DNA of 24,240 nt from JBBIQS01 sp037442205 (GTDB lineage Bacteria; Myxococcota; Myxococcia; Myxococcales; UBA5297), in contig JBBIQS010000110.1 of the NCBI GenBank assembly GCA_037442205.1, positions 1 to 24,240 on the forward strand, in the 5' to 3' direction. A program made the translations under genes and the position numbers. This document shows positions 1 to 10,535 of the stretch, piece after piece. Numbering within the stretch: the stretch's first letter is position 1; each line of letters begins with the position of its first letter. Under the pieces are notes generated by a model. The model was given only the letters and a program-made list of their open reading frames with translations. It searched no databases and was not told the origin of the DNA.

Positions 1-63
1 CAGGTGGAAGCCTCCCAGCTCGCAGCGCAGCCCGGCGGAATCCAGGGTCACCAGCTCGGCCAT
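1..63 (-). CDS. Partial gene: N-terminus of a metallo-beta-lactamase-fold exonuclease-like protein
   Basis: Only the first 21 codons are present; the gene runs off the left edge. They read MAELVTLDSAGLRCELGGFH plus one Leu. The pattern 'L-x-AGL-x-C-x-x-GGFH' matches the start of the beta-lactamase-fold exonuclease family (RNA-processing or ligase-associated exonucleases), which usually continues with a DPWRPV-like segment and the HxHxDH metal site. Those decisive residues lie outside the window, so the family call is an inference from a short stretch. The ATG has no strong Shine-Dalgarno sequence. It is co-directional with the cupredoxin gene 107 bp upstream. Confidence 0.45.
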   Translation of the reverse strand, partial: MAELVTLDSAGLRCELGGFHL

Positions 64-170
64 GGATTCAAGGTCAGGTTCACGATCGAGATGGGCCAGG
101 GCGACCGCGCGTTCGCGGGCGCCCCGGCCAGCCGCTGGTCCCCCGCCACCGGCCGGCTCCGCCGACGCGG

Positions 171-686
171 CTAGTAGCCTCCGCCGCCCCCGCCACCGCC
201 CCCGCCGCCGCCGCCGCCGCCGCCGGCATCGACGGGCGGATGGGCGCCGCCGTCGAGATTGATGCCGCCGTCAGCGGCGCCTCCGGCGATGGTGATGGTC
301 GGCCGGTTGGCCATGCCGTTGGTGTGGATGCGGCAGAAATAGGGAATGACGGTGCCCGGCGGTGCTGTGGCGGGGATGGTGAAGGTCCGCTCGCCGGTGA
401 GTGGGCCGACGTCGAACGAGACGCCGTTCACCGGGCCCGGCACGTAGGAGCCTGGGGTCGATTCGCTGGTCACCGTGTGTTCGAACGGGTCCATGTTGCG
501 CACGGTGACCGTGGCCCCCGGCTCCACGTTCAGGTTGCCGGGGAAGAAGGTGAAGTTCTGGATCAGGATGGTGTTGATGCCGGTCCCGCCGTCGAGGATT
601 CCGCCCCCTCCGCCTCCTCCGGTGCCGCCGCAGGCTGCGGCAAGCAAGGCGAGCGATGCCCACTGGAGCGTCTTGCGCACGTTCAT
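171..686 (-). CDS. Cupredoxin (plastocyanin/azurin-like) lipoprotein with poly-glycine tail
   Basis: A predicted 171-residue blue-copper protein that would shuttle single electrons at the cell envelope. The start is the ATG preceded by a GGGGGAG ribosome site; a longer in-frame upstream reading lacks this. A signal peptide ends in LLAAAC, so Cys19 is a likely lipidation site, followed by a glycine linker (residues 20-29). The cupredoxin domain covers about residues 37-135 with type-1 copper ligands visible as His70 (FEHTV), Cys118, His121 and Met125 (FCRIHTNGM). The C-terminus is unusual: after PPVDA come 16 consecutive glycines and a final Tyr, encoded by a GGC-rich repeat. It lies 126 bp downstream of a paralogous cupredoxin and shares its leader sequence, indicating tandem duplication. 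The redox partner is unknown. Confidence 0.85.
   Translation of the reverse strand: MNVRKTLQWASLALLAAACGGTGGGGGGGILDGGTGINTILIQNFTFFPGNLNVEPGATVTVRNMDPFEHTVTSESTPGSYVPGPVNGVSFDVGPLTGERTFTIPATAPPGTVIPYFCRIHTNGMANRPTITIAGGAADGGINLDGGAHPPVDAGGGGGGGGGGGGGGGGY
177..224. repeat. GCC-rich trinucleotide tract encoding poly-Gly
   Basis: Sixteen successive triplets that all read as glycine on the minus strand. Positions 204-224 are seven perfect GCC units on the plus strand; the rest are interrupted by TCC, CCC and ACC. It forms the last residues before Tyr and stop of the cupredoxin lipoprotein. Triplet slippage here would change tail length without changing frame. Confidence 0.8.
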
Positions 687-812
687 GGCTCCCCCCTCGA
701 AATCAGACGCCTTGGCGCCCGGAGTTCCCGACTTGCTCGGCAAGCTGGCGACCGACGCCGCCGCGGCCATCACAGCCATCCCGACAACCAGCGCGGCACA
801 CGCTTGGCTTGG

Positions 813-1232
813 CTAGCGAACGAGGCCACTCCCGGAGCCGCCGACCACGGTCACCGTCCCGCTGTTCTTCATGCCGCCCTTGTGGACCCGGCAGAAGTAG
901 GGAATGACCGTGCCCGCTGGCGCCGTGGGCGGGATGGTGAAGGTCTTCTCGCCGGTGAAGTTTCCGGTGTCGAAGGAGACGCCGCTCACCGCGCCCGGGG
1001 TGAACGAGCCGGCCTTCGCCTGGCTGGTCACCGTGTGCGGCATCTTGTCGAGGTTGCGCACCGTCACCGTCGCCCCGGGAGCAACCTCCAGATTGGCCGG
1101 CGAGAAGGTGAGGTTCTGGATGGTGATGACTGCCCCACCCGCGGGGCCGGTGCCTGCGCTCCCGGCATCCGAGGCCGCCGCGCCTACCAGCAGCGCCAGC
1201 GACACCCATCCGAAGGTCCGCATCAAGTTCAT
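813..1232 (-). CDS. Secreted cupredoxin (plastocyanin/azurin-like), paralogue of the neighbouring lipoprotein
   Basis: A predicted 139-residue periplasmic or exported copper protein. The ATG is preceded by GGGGGGAGCC, the same leader as the downstream paralogue. The N-terminus (MNLMRTFGWVSLALLVGAAA) is a typical signal peptide, but the Cys of the paralogue's lipobox is absent, so this copy is probably released by signal peptidase I. The domain has His66 (MPHTV) and Cys114, His117 and Met121 (FCRVHKGGM), a full type-1 copper set. Motifs such as NLTFSPANLEV, PGATVTVRN, GVSFD and GTVIPYFCR line up with the sister protein. The pair may be one soluble and one membrane-anchored carrier of the same chain; this is inference. 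Confidence 0.85.
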   Translation of the reverse strand: MNLMRTFGWVSLALLVGAAASDAGSAGTGPAGGAVITIQNLTFSPANLEVAPGATVTVRNLDKMPHTVTSQAKAGSFTPGAVSGVSFDTGNFTGEKTFTIPPTAPAGTVIPYFCRVHKGGMKNSGTVTVVGGSGSGLVR

Positions 1233-1376
1233 GGCTCCCCCCGGCGCGGAGTCGGCGCCCGCGCCCTGAGCGATGCGGAAAAGATTGAAGCCAAGGGCGC
1301 GAGTCTGGCAGTGCCCGAGTCCCTTGGCCGCCAGCCCGGATAGCGACAATCCGAGCGAGCAGTCAGTCGCACTTCG

Positions 1377-1406
1377 GCTGGCCGAGAAGAGCTAGCCGCG
1401 GCCAGC
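1377..1406 (-). terminator. Hairpin downstream of the SRPBCC gene
   Basis: Perfect 7-bp arms GCTGGCC (1377-1383) and GGCCAGC (1400-1406) flank a 16-base loop, just past the stop codon of the minus-strand SRPBCC gene. There is no clear T tract, so intrinsic termination is uncertain. Confidence 0.3.
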
Positions 1407-1418
1407 GGAGGCAGGGAG

Positions 1419-1886
1419 TCAGCCGCGCTCCGCGGCCATCGCCTTCGCCAGGTTCCGCCAAATCGCGGCGGTGTTGGCGGCCAGCTTCTTCGACAGCGCC
1501 GCCAGCTCCCGTTTGGCGAGCGGCTTCTCGTAGTCGGAGACCTGCAGCCCGGTGAACTCGAGGCGGCAGGCCCGCTTCCCCTCGCCGACCACCTCGTAGA
1601 GGAACTGCGAGTGCTTGTTGGGGCCGGCGAGGTGGGTGTTGGTCCAGGCCAGCCGCTCCGGATAGACGCGCACCAGCTTCTTCTTGGTGACCCGCTTCCC
1701 GTCCGGCAAGACCGTGGTGTCGTCGAGGATCAGCGTGTCGTTGCAGACCGGGGTGATCTTGCGCCGGCCATTCAGCCCCTGCCGCCCGATGTCCGACGGC
1801 TGGTAGTCGGTGGCCCAGGCGAAGACCACGGCGGCCGGGAAGTCGAAGTGCTGGCTGATCTTGTAGGACACCGACTGCAGCGGCAT
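1419..1886 (-). CDS. SRPBCC (START/Bet v1-like) family protein
   Basis: A 155-residue protein resembling the polyketide-cyclase/START-like SRPBCC fold, whose members bind hydrophobic ligands in a deep cavity. Visible signs are the opening beta strand plus helices (VSYKISQHFDFPAAVVFAWATDY), strand-rich middle and a long C-terminal helix from about residue 120 to 152. No signal peptide is present, so it should be cytosolic. The ATG follows AGGAG at good spacing. It lies 88 bp downstream of the kinase-like gene on the same strand. No catalytic residues can be named and the ligand is unknown. Confidence 0.75.
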   Translation of the reverse strand: MPLQSVSYKISQHFDFPAAVVFAWATDYQPSDIGRQGLNGRRKITPVCNDTLILDDTTVLPDGKRVTKKKLVRVYPERLAWTNTHLAGPNKHSQFLYEVVGEGKRACRLEFTGLQVSDYEKPLAKRELAALSKKLAANTAAIWRNLAKAMAAERG

Positions 1887-1974
1887 GGCGAGCTCCTGGT
1901 GAGGGCGAAATAGAGCGGCCCGGGAGCTGGTGCGCCCGGGCCGGCATGCTGTCGAGAGGCGGCGAGGCTGGGCC

Positions 1975-3195
1975 TCAGTTTCCGCGGCGGATCTTCGAGC
2001 CCTGGAACAGCACGTCGAAGCGGTAGAGCGGCTTCTTGCTGCAGATGATGAAGTGCGTCGCCGGGTCGACCCGGGTCGGCACCTCGCGCATCTCGACGTG
2101 GGCGGCGGTGCGGTAGCCGCGCTCGTTGAGGACGTCCACCAGCATCGACAGCGCCAGCGGGTTGGCGAAGATCTCGTTCTCGGTGGAGATGCGCGCCAGG
2201 CCGGTGATGGCGTGCAGCACGATCGCCGGGACGAACTCCTGCTCGATCACCGCGATGATCTTATGGAACAGCTCGCTCTGGTCGCGCTGGTAGGCCTCCA
2301 GCCGCTCCACCAGCCGCTGCCGCGCCGCCACCACCACCTCGCTGGCCAGCGGGATCAGGTGGATGGCGTCGAAGGTCTCGTCGTCCAGCTCCAGCGTGCT
2401 CTGGTACTGGAACTCCTCGACGATCGCCGCCTCGACCGTGGCGATGTCTCCCTGGGCGTTGATCACGTGGAAGTGGAAGACCTGCTTGAGGTCCTGAAGC
2501 ACGTGGTAGGTCTGCTCCATGAACACCCGGTAGCGCTTGCGGCAGGACTCCTCGCTCAGGTCGGTGGCCCGCTCCTCCTGCAGCTGCCCGACCCCGGTCT
2601 CGCGCACCCGCTGGTTCTTGGCCACGATCTCCCGGCCGCGCTTGAGCTGGCGCTCCACCGACTCCTTCTCCTCGACGTACAGCACCACGATCTGGAAGCT
2701 GGGCTTGGGGAACAGGCCGGCCTTGGCGGTGCCGCGGTTGGCGGCGCGCAGGTCGAGCATCTTCTGGAACAGCAGCTTGACGCACTCCACCTGGACCTGG
2801 GTGCGCGGGAAGCCGTCGACCACCACTCCGGTGGTGTGCGCCGGCTCGAGCAGGCGCTCGAACAGCAGCCGCACCACGTCGGCGTCGCCAACCAGGTTGC
2901 CGCTGTCCTTGATCTTGCGCATCTCCGGCGCGTTCAACAGGTCGCTGGTCACCAGCGGCGGGGCGGTGATGCCGCGCTCGCGCAGGATGAACGGGGTGTT
3001 GGTCCCCTTGCCGGCGCCGGGCGCGCCGCCCAGCCAGATGATCTCCCGCGGCAGCCGCGCCGCCCCGGACTCGACCCGGCCCTGGATGCGGTCCCAGGCC
3101 CCGGCGAAGATGGTGTTCGCCTGCTCGCGGATGGAATCGGGCACCGGGCCGTGGGGTTCGTGCGCCTTGCTGGTCTGCGAAGAAGTGTTTGGCAT
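1975..3195 (-). CDS. Nucleoside monophosphate kinase (adenylate-kinase-like) with C-terminal extension
   Basis: A 406-residue protein containing an adenylate-kinase core. The P-loop GGAPGAGKGT is at residues 56-65, an NMP-site TSD at 83-85, the DGFPRT motif at 127-132, and the LID/arginine region around 195-225 (RVRET, DLSEESCRKRY). The expected reaction is phosphoryl transfer from ATP to a nucleoside monophosphate. The start is the ATG after AGGAGGAG; an upstream in-frame extension (MHCDAPR...) has no such site. Classical adenylate kinases have about 215 residues, so both the ~50-residue N-terminal lead and the ~140-residue C-terminal region (about 265-406) are additional. The C-terminal part has no motif I recognise. 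It follows the MDR oxidoreductase by 69 bp. Confidence 0.88.
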   Translation of the reverse strand: MPNTSSQTSKAHEPHGPVPDSIREQANTIFAGAWDRIQGRVESGAARLPREIIWLGGAPGAGKGTNTPFILRERGITAPPLVTSDLLNAPEMRKIKDSGNLVGDADVVRLLFERLLEPAHTTGVVVDGFPRTQVQVECVKLLFQKMLDLRAANRGTAKAGLFPKPSFQIVVLYVEEKESVERQLKRGREIVAKNQRVRETGVGQLQEERATDLSEESCRKRYRVFMEQTYHVLQDLKQVFHFHVINAQGDIATVEAAIVEEFQYQSTLELDDETFDAIHLIPLASEVVVAARQRLVERLEAYQRDQSELFHKIIAVIEQEFVPAIVLHAITGLARISTENEIFANPLALSMLVDVLNERGYRTAAHVEMREVPTRVDPATHFIICSKKPLYRFDVLFQGSKIRRGN

Positions 3196-3264
3196 GGCTC
3201 CTCCTGGCCCGCCGATTGTGTGGCGCGGCGCGTCGCAATGCAAACCCGGCGACGCTGGCCGGTT

Positions 3265-4236
3265 TCAGACGGTGAGGACGATCTTGCCGGCGAGGCGGTG
3301 GGTCTGGCTCAGGCGGTGGGCCTCGTCGGCCTGGGCCAGCGGCAGCCGGTGGGCGACGTTGACCCGCATCTTGCCGGCGGCCACCGCCTCGACCACCGGC
3401 TTGAGCCGGGTGGTGGTCACGCGCGCCAGCACCGACTTGGAGGTGAACGGGGGCACCAGCGGCTGGATCATCTCGCCGGCCGACTCGCCGGAGACCAGCA
3501 CGTGCCGCCCGCGCGGCTGCAGCAGCGCCCGGCAGCGGCTGGCGGAGTAGCCCCCGGCGCAGTCGACGATCACCGTGAACGGCCCGTGGCCCTTGGCCTG
3601 CTCCAGGGCGTCGCCCTGGGCGTAGTCGATCACCACCTCGGCGCCCAGGCTGCGCACCAGCTCGGCGTTCCTGGCCGAGCACACCCCGACCACCGCCGCG
3701 CCCTCGAGCCTGGCCAGCTGAACCGCCATCTGCCCCACTCCGCCCGAGGCCCCCAGGATCAGCACCTTGCGCGAGGGCGCGGCCACCCCGCGCAGCCCGC
3801 CGACCTCCATCAGCGCCTCGAAGGCGGTCACCCCGGCCACTGGCAGCGCCGCCGCGGTCTCGAAATCGACGCTGTCCGGCAGCAGGCACAGCTGGTCCTC
3901 GCGCACCACCACGCTGTCGGCGTAGGAGCCGCGCTGGCGGCGCAGGAACCAGGTCCCGCCGACCACCCGCTGGCCGACCAGGAAGCCCTTCACCCCCGGG
4001 CCCACCGCCTCGGTCACCCCGGCGAAGTCGATGCCGACCACCCCCGGCCCCGGCGGCCCGAAGGCCTTCATCGCGGCGCGCATCAGCGCCAGCTTGCGCA
4101 TCTTCCAGTCGACGGGGTTGACGCCCACTGCCTTGACCGCCACCCGGACCTCGCCCGGGCCCGGCTCCATCGTCGGCAGCTCCAGCCACTGCAGCGGCTC
4201 GTCCTTGCCCCAGCTCTTCAGTGCCATCGCGTGCAT
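3265..4236 (-). CDS. Zinc-independent medium-chain dehydrogenase/reductase (quinone oxidoreductase-like, NADP-dependent)
   Basis: A 323-residue MDR-superfamily enzyme. The N-terminal GroES-like domain shows EPGPGEVRVAVKAVGVNPVDWK at 25-46 (given as landmarks: PGPGEV, NPVDWK). The Rossmann domain has the nucleotide motif LGASGGVGQMAVQLA beginning near residue 161. No zinc-ligand cysteine cluster is visible, as in quinone reductases that reduce quinones or enones with NADPH. The start is ambiguous: ATG at 4236 (MHAMALK) or at 4227 (MALK); neither has a clear Shine-Dalgarno sequence. A TTGACT -35-like hexamer lies on the minus strand at 4267-4272, without a good -10 partner. The substrate cannot be told from sequence. 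Confidence 0.88.
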   Translation of the reverse strand: MHAMALKSWGKDEPLQWLELPTMEPGPGEVRVAVKAVGVNPVDWKMRKLALMRAAMKAFGPPGPGVVGIDFAGVTEAVGPGVKGFLVGQRVVGGTWFLRRQRGSYADSVVVREDQLCLLPDSVDFETAAALPVAGVTAFEALMEVGGLRGVAAPSRKVLILGASGGVGQMAVQLARLEGAAVVGVCSARNAELVRSLGAEVVIDYAQGDALEQAKGHGPFTVIVDCAGGYSASRCRALLQPRGRHVLVSGESAGEMIQPLVPPFTSKSVLARVTTTRLKPVVEAVAAGKMRVNVAHRLPLAQADEAHRLSQTHRLAGKIVLTV

Positions 4237-4339
4237 GGGGCGGGTTGTGCGCAAGCGGCCGGCCGAAGTCAACGAAACCGACCGCTCGAAATCCGTCGAT
4301 GTCTGCCAGAGCGCAATGTCGCCGGGGGTGCTTCGTCGG

Positions 4340-5518
4340 CTACTGAGCCGCGGCAGAGGCCGGCAGCTCGTGGCGGGTGGGCTCGGCCAGGGCCTGTCCG
4401 TTGGCCCCGTGCCGCACCGCCGAAATGTGCCCATAGGCCTGCAGCCGCACCCGGTTGACCGCGCCCAGCGGGCGCGTCTCCGGCAGCGTGCGCCAGGGGT
4501 TGAAGGAGAGGTTCTCGCAGAACGCCTGCTGCTCCTTGGAGTCGATGCCGGTCTGTTTGGGGATCCGGAGCTTGCCAACCTTCACATAGGGCGAGGCGCT
4601 CTCCGGCCACTCGGCGGTCGGGTCCTCGATCGGCATCAGCTTGGGATCGGTCTGCACCTGGACCAGGAACTCGAAGCAGGCCTCGTCCCGGGCGAGCGCG
4701 GCGACCAGCTGCTCGCGCAGGAAGTCCGGCGACGGGTGCTCGGGGAGCCTGGCGCGCTTCTCGGCGGGAGTGCAGCTGCGGACGCCGAACTTCATCGCAC
4801 CCGGCCCGAGCTTGTAGGGAGTGGCGCTGTAGTAGTCGACGTGCAGCGGGTTGCCGACCTCCATGTTGCGCGCCGACTGCACCACCTGCCGCGCGCGGCT
4901 GTGGGTGAGCAGGAACCAGACCACTCCCAGCTTCGAGTCGGCCGAGCGGACCAGGTCGGCGTACTCCGGCACGTCGCGGATGAAGAACGACTTGCTGTTC
5001 ATCAACACGAAGTCCTGGCTCCCCGCGGAGCGCTCGACCCCGGCGGCGGCGAGGAGGTTCGGCTCAGCGAGGCCCATCAGCTTCACCGCCAGCCCGCGCA
5101 CGTCGCCGTCGTCGTCGCGCGCCGAGCCTCCGTCGGGCGCGCCGTTGGAGAAGCGCATCCAGGCCGGAAAGCTCTCGCCCTGGTGCGCGAACACCCCCTT
5201 GCGCAGCTCGGCGGGGAGCGCCTGGGCATCGACCTCGAAGAAGGCCTTCACACACCCGTGGGCCTTGGGGTGGGCGTCGCGCGGCATCGGCTGGCCGCTG
5301 GCGGTGCGCGCCTCGAGCCCGGCCTGCATCCGCTGGATGACCTCGGCGGCCAGCTGCTCGTCCTCGGGCGTCCAGCGCTCCTGCGGCTCCGGCGCCGGCT
5401 GGGCGACGATCGGCGGCTTCTCCTTCGGCAGGATGGCGGTCTTGGGCACGCTGGCGCAGGCGGCGAGGCCGACCACGGCGACGGCAAAACCCAGGGTGCG
5501 TCGATTCGAGGCGGGCAT
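4340..5518 (-). CDS. Catalase-like heme lipoprotein (y4iL-type catalase family)
   Basis: A 392-residue exported relative of heme catalases. The signal peptide ends in VGLAAC, making Cys21 a lipidation site, followed by a Pro-rich linker. Catalase-family landmarks are the distal His87 (KAHGCVKAFFEV), the RFSNGAPDG segment near 122-130, DDDGDVRGLAVKL near 135-147, the NSKSFFIRD segment, and a proximal R-x3-Y heme motif at Arg358-Tyr362 (RLQAY). It lacks the long extensions of true catalases and fits the smaller catalase-like group, some of which act as peroxidases. Activity is inferred. It is transcribed divergently from the short-chain dehydrogenase across 138 bp. Confidence 0.85.
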   Translation of the reverse strand: MPASNRRTLGFAVAVVGLAACASVPKTAILPKEKPPIVAQPAPEPQERWTPEDEQLAAEVIQRMQAGLEARTASGQPMPRDAHPKAHGCVKAFFEVDAQALPAELRKGVFAHQGESFPAWMRFSNGAPDGGSARDDDGDVRGLAVKLMGLAEPNLLAAAGVERSAGSQDFVLMNSKSFFIRDVPEYADLVRSADSKLGVVWFLLTHSRARQVVQSARNMEVGNPLHVDYYSATPYKLGPGAMKFGVRSCTPAEKRARLPEHPSPDFLREQLVAALARDEACFEFLVQVQTDPKLMPIEDPTAEWPESASPYVKVGKLRIPKQTGIDSKEQQAFCENLSFNPWRTLPETRPLGAVNRVRLQAYGHISAVRHGANGQALAEPTRHELPASAAAQ

Positions 5519-5656
5519 CAGGATCTCCAGGGAAATCAGGCAATTGGCGCAGCTTCGATGCCCGATGCCGCCAAAGGTCGCAGGCGCGCTCGCCGCGCCG
5601 CCGGGGGCGACTTGAGCTACCCTGCCGGCCGCCGCGCAATCGCCCAGGAGCCAGCA

Positions 5657-6442
5657 ATGTCGCCGCTTCCACAAGGTTGGGCCGTCGTCACCGGAGCCTC
5701 GTCCGGGATCGGCGCCATCTTCGCCCGAAAGCTGGCCGCCCGCGGGCACGACCTGGTGCTGGTGGCCCGAGGCAAGGAGCGGCTCAAGGCGCTGGCCGAC
5801 GAGCTCTCGAAGGCCCACGGAATCCGCGCCGAGGTGCTGGCCGCCGACCTCTCCGATCCCGAGCAACTGGCGACGGTGGAGAAGAAGCTGGAAGCGCTGT
5901 CGCCGCTGGGGATCGTGGTGAACAACGCCGGCTTCGGGCTCGAGGGGCCGTTCGGCAAGGTCACCGCCGACGAGTTGGAGCAGATGCTCAAGGTCCACCT
6001 GGTGGCCAGCGTTCGGCTGACGCGGGCGGCGCTGCCGGTGATGCTGCACCAGCGCTCGGGGGCGATCGTCAACGTCTCCTCGGTGGCGGCCTACACGCCG
6101 TTCTTTCCCGGCGCGGCCTACGGGGCGAGCAAGGCCTACCTGAACTACCTGACGCAGGCCCTGGCCACCGAGCACCGCGGCCGCGGGCTGCGATTCCAGG
6201 CGCTGTGCCCGGGTTTCACCCGCACCGAGTTCCATCAGCGCGCCAAGCTCAACGCCACGGGCGTCCCCGGCATCGGCTGGCTGAGGGCCGAAGACGTGGT
6301 CGAGTCCTCGCTGCGTGGGCTCGAGAAGGGCAAGGTGATCGTCGTCCCCGGCCTGCTCTACAAGCTGGTGGTCGCCGCCGTGAAGATGCTGCCGTTCCGG
6401 CTGATGTCGGCGCTCTTCGGCCCGCGGCATAGGCGGCGCTGA
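5657..6442 (+). CDS. Short-chain dehydrogenase/reductase (classical SDR)
   Basis: A 261-residue NAD(P)-dependent oxidoreductase. Motifs are TGASSGIG (12-19) for dinucleotide binding, NNAG (89-92), catalytic Ser142, and the YGASK pair Tyr155/Lys159, followed by PGFTRTEF after the active site. The basic residues after the glycine motif (ARGKERL) favour NADPH. The C-terminus, with a hydrophobic YKLVVAAVKMLPFRLMSALF stretch, resembles SDRs that sit at membranes. The ATG follows AGGAG at 5646-5650 with proper spacing; much longer in-frame readings upstream overlap the antisense catalase-like gene and are not credible. Substrate unknown. Confidence 0.92.
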   Translation: MSPLPQGWAVVTGASSGIGAIFARKLAARGHDLVLVARGKERLKALADELSKAHGIRAEVLAADLSDPEQLATVEKKLEALSPLGIVVNNAGFGLEGPFGKVTADELEQMLKVHLVASVRLTRAALPVMLHQRSGAIVNVSSVAAYTPFFPGAAYGASKAYLNYLTQALATEHRGRGLRFQALCPGFTRTEFHQRAKLNATGVPGIGWLRAEDVVESSLRGLEKGKVIVVPGLLYKLVVAAVKMLPFRLMSALFGPRHRRR

Positions 6443-6502
6443 GGGAGAGATCGAATCGGCGCCGCAGCCGTTTCAGCGCCACCTTCTCCATTGGAGCCTC
6501 CC

Positions 6503-6979
6503 ATGCGCCTCGCCGGATTGCTGCTCGTCCTCGTCACTCCTGCCCTCGCCCACACCCAGACGCCGGCGGCCGACTCCGCCTGGGTGGAGCCGTGCGTCAA
6601 GCGGCTGGAGGCGGCGCGAGCCGAGGCCGCCCGCCTCGAGCCGCGCTTCGCCGAGGCCACGGTCAAGGCCCACAAGGTCGACGGCGGCTGCGACTCGGTG
6701 GCACTGACGATGACCAGCAAGGGTCCGGCGGTGGATGACTTCTGGATCGAGGTCACCGACATGAGCTCCTGGTATCTCGGCAAGCAGCTGCGGATGGAAC
6801 CGCACGACTGGGCCCCCATCAAGCGCACGCCCGAGCTGACCGACCCGACCCTGGTCAAGGACCTTCCGCCGATGAAGGCGCGGATGCAGGGAAACCAGGC
6901 GGTGACCCCGGAGCGCTGGCGCACCTTCCTCGAGCGCTTCCAGAAGGCGGTCGAGCAGTGCCTGGCCCGCGAGCTCTAG
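6503..6979 (+). CDS. Small exported protein of unknown function
   Basis: A 158-residue protein I do not recognise. It has a clear signal peptide (MRLAGLLLVLVTPALA) with probable cleavage near residue 19. The mature part has three cysteines (PCVKRLEAAR, GGCDSVAL and EQCLAREL), allowing a disulfide, and is otherwise helical and charged. The start ATG follows TTGGAG at 6491-6496, and the base composition at third positions fits a real gene. It lies 60 bp downstream of the SDR on the same strand and may be cotranscribed. A periplasmic location is expected. Confidence 0.75.
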   Translation: MRLAGLLLVLVTPALAHTQTPAADSAWVEPCVKRLEAARAEAARLEPRFAEATVKAHKVDGGCDSVALTMTSKGPAVDDFWIEVTDMSSWYLGKQLRMEPHDWAPIKRTPELTDPTLVKDLPPMKARMQGNQAVTPERWRTFLERFQKAVEQCLAREL

Positions 6980-6994
6980 CGCCCGCTCGCCGCG

Positions 6995-7014
6995 GCCGGC
7001 GGGACGCCGGCGCT
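6995..7014. repeat. Dispersed hairpin element, copy 1 (GGCGGGACGCC core)
   Basis: Arms GCCGGCG (6995-7001) and CGCCGGC (7005-7011) close a GGA loop, followed by GCT. It sits 16 bp after a stop codon. The 17-base core recurs at 22657-22673 with one base different, and the stem is preserved there by a compensating pair. It could act as a terminator-like or REP-like element. Confidence 0.5.
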
Positions 7015-7034
7015 TCCCTCGGCGCCAATCCCCC

Positions 7035-7063
7035 TGGACTCCCCGGCCCCGAGTCGATATCTT
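7035..7063 (+). promoter_or_regulatory. Candidate sigma-70-type promoter of ileS
   Basis: TGGACT (7035-7040) and TATCTT (7058-7063) are separated by exactly 17 bp; each matches four of six consensus bases. It lies 43 bp upstream of the ileS start. No T-box leader was seen between it and the gene. The call is based only on pattern. Confidence 0.35.
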
Positions 7064-7105
7064 GCGCTTTTTCCAGCAACTTCAAGCACTTAGAAAGACG
7101 CAGAA

Positions 7106-10273
<3,168 letters not shown>

Positions 10274-10292
10274 GCGGTCGCCGGTCGGAAGG

Positions 10293-10328
10293 CTTCGCTC
10301 GGCGGGGAACCTCGCCGAGCGGGCGAAG
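10293..10328 (+). terminator. Terminator-like hairpin after ileS
   Basis: CGCTCGGCG (10296-10304) and CGCCGAGCG (10313-10321) form a perfect 9-bp stem with an 8-base loop, starting 22 bp after the ileS stop; outer CTT/AAG can pair across a small bulge. There is no T tract, so it is an end-of-transcript structure rather than a proven intrinsic terminator. Confidence 0.5.
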
Positions 10329-10365
10329 TTCTCCCAGGAAGCGCCGGCGCCCACACCGGCCGCGT

Positions 10366-10396
10366 CCGGCCAAAGGCCGGGGCATACCTATGCCCC
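10366..10396. terminator. Two adjacent overlapping inverted repeats between convergent genes
   Basis: CCGGCC-AAA-GGCCGG (10366-10380) is followed by GGGGCATA-CC-TATGCCCC (10379-10396). They share two G bases, so both stems cannot form fully at once. They lie between ileS and the oppositely oriented transporter and could stop transcription from either side. Confidence 0.45.
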
Positions 10397-10489
10397 GAGC
10401 ACCGAGTGAAGCGCGCTCGGAAAAAACATTGGCCGGCAAGAACCTGCGCGGACGCAGTTTCTCGTCTGGCCTAAAGCTCCCGCACTTCT

Positions 10490-10523
10490 GGGCGATATCG
10501 CTCGAACTCGGGCGATATCGCCC
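10490..10523. repeat. Tandem palindromic boxes, 20-bp period
   Basis: GGGCGATATCGCTC (10490-10503) and the perfect palindrome GGGCGATATCGCCC (10510-10523) repeat exactly 20 bp apart, only 13 bp before the end of the transporter gene. The twofold symmetry and spacing of about two helical turns look like a protein-binding site, but the location downstream of two convergent genes is unusual for an operator. Confidence 0.55.
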
Positions 10524-10535
10524 GGCGCGATCTTC

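Noticed and set aside
1930..4458. Open reading frame of 842 codons on the plus strand
   Set aside because: It is antisense to the kinase and oxidoreductase genes, is rich in His, Arg, Gln and Leu in the manner of GC shadow frames, and has no family motif.
6433..6465. GCGGCGC/GCGCCGC hairpin at the end of the SDR gene
   Set aside because: Overlaps coding sequence, has a 19-base loop and is expected by chance at this GC content.
6980..7105. T-box leader before ileS
   Set aside because: No T-box consensus or antiterminator-like structure; the region holds only one small hairpin and a promoter-like pair.
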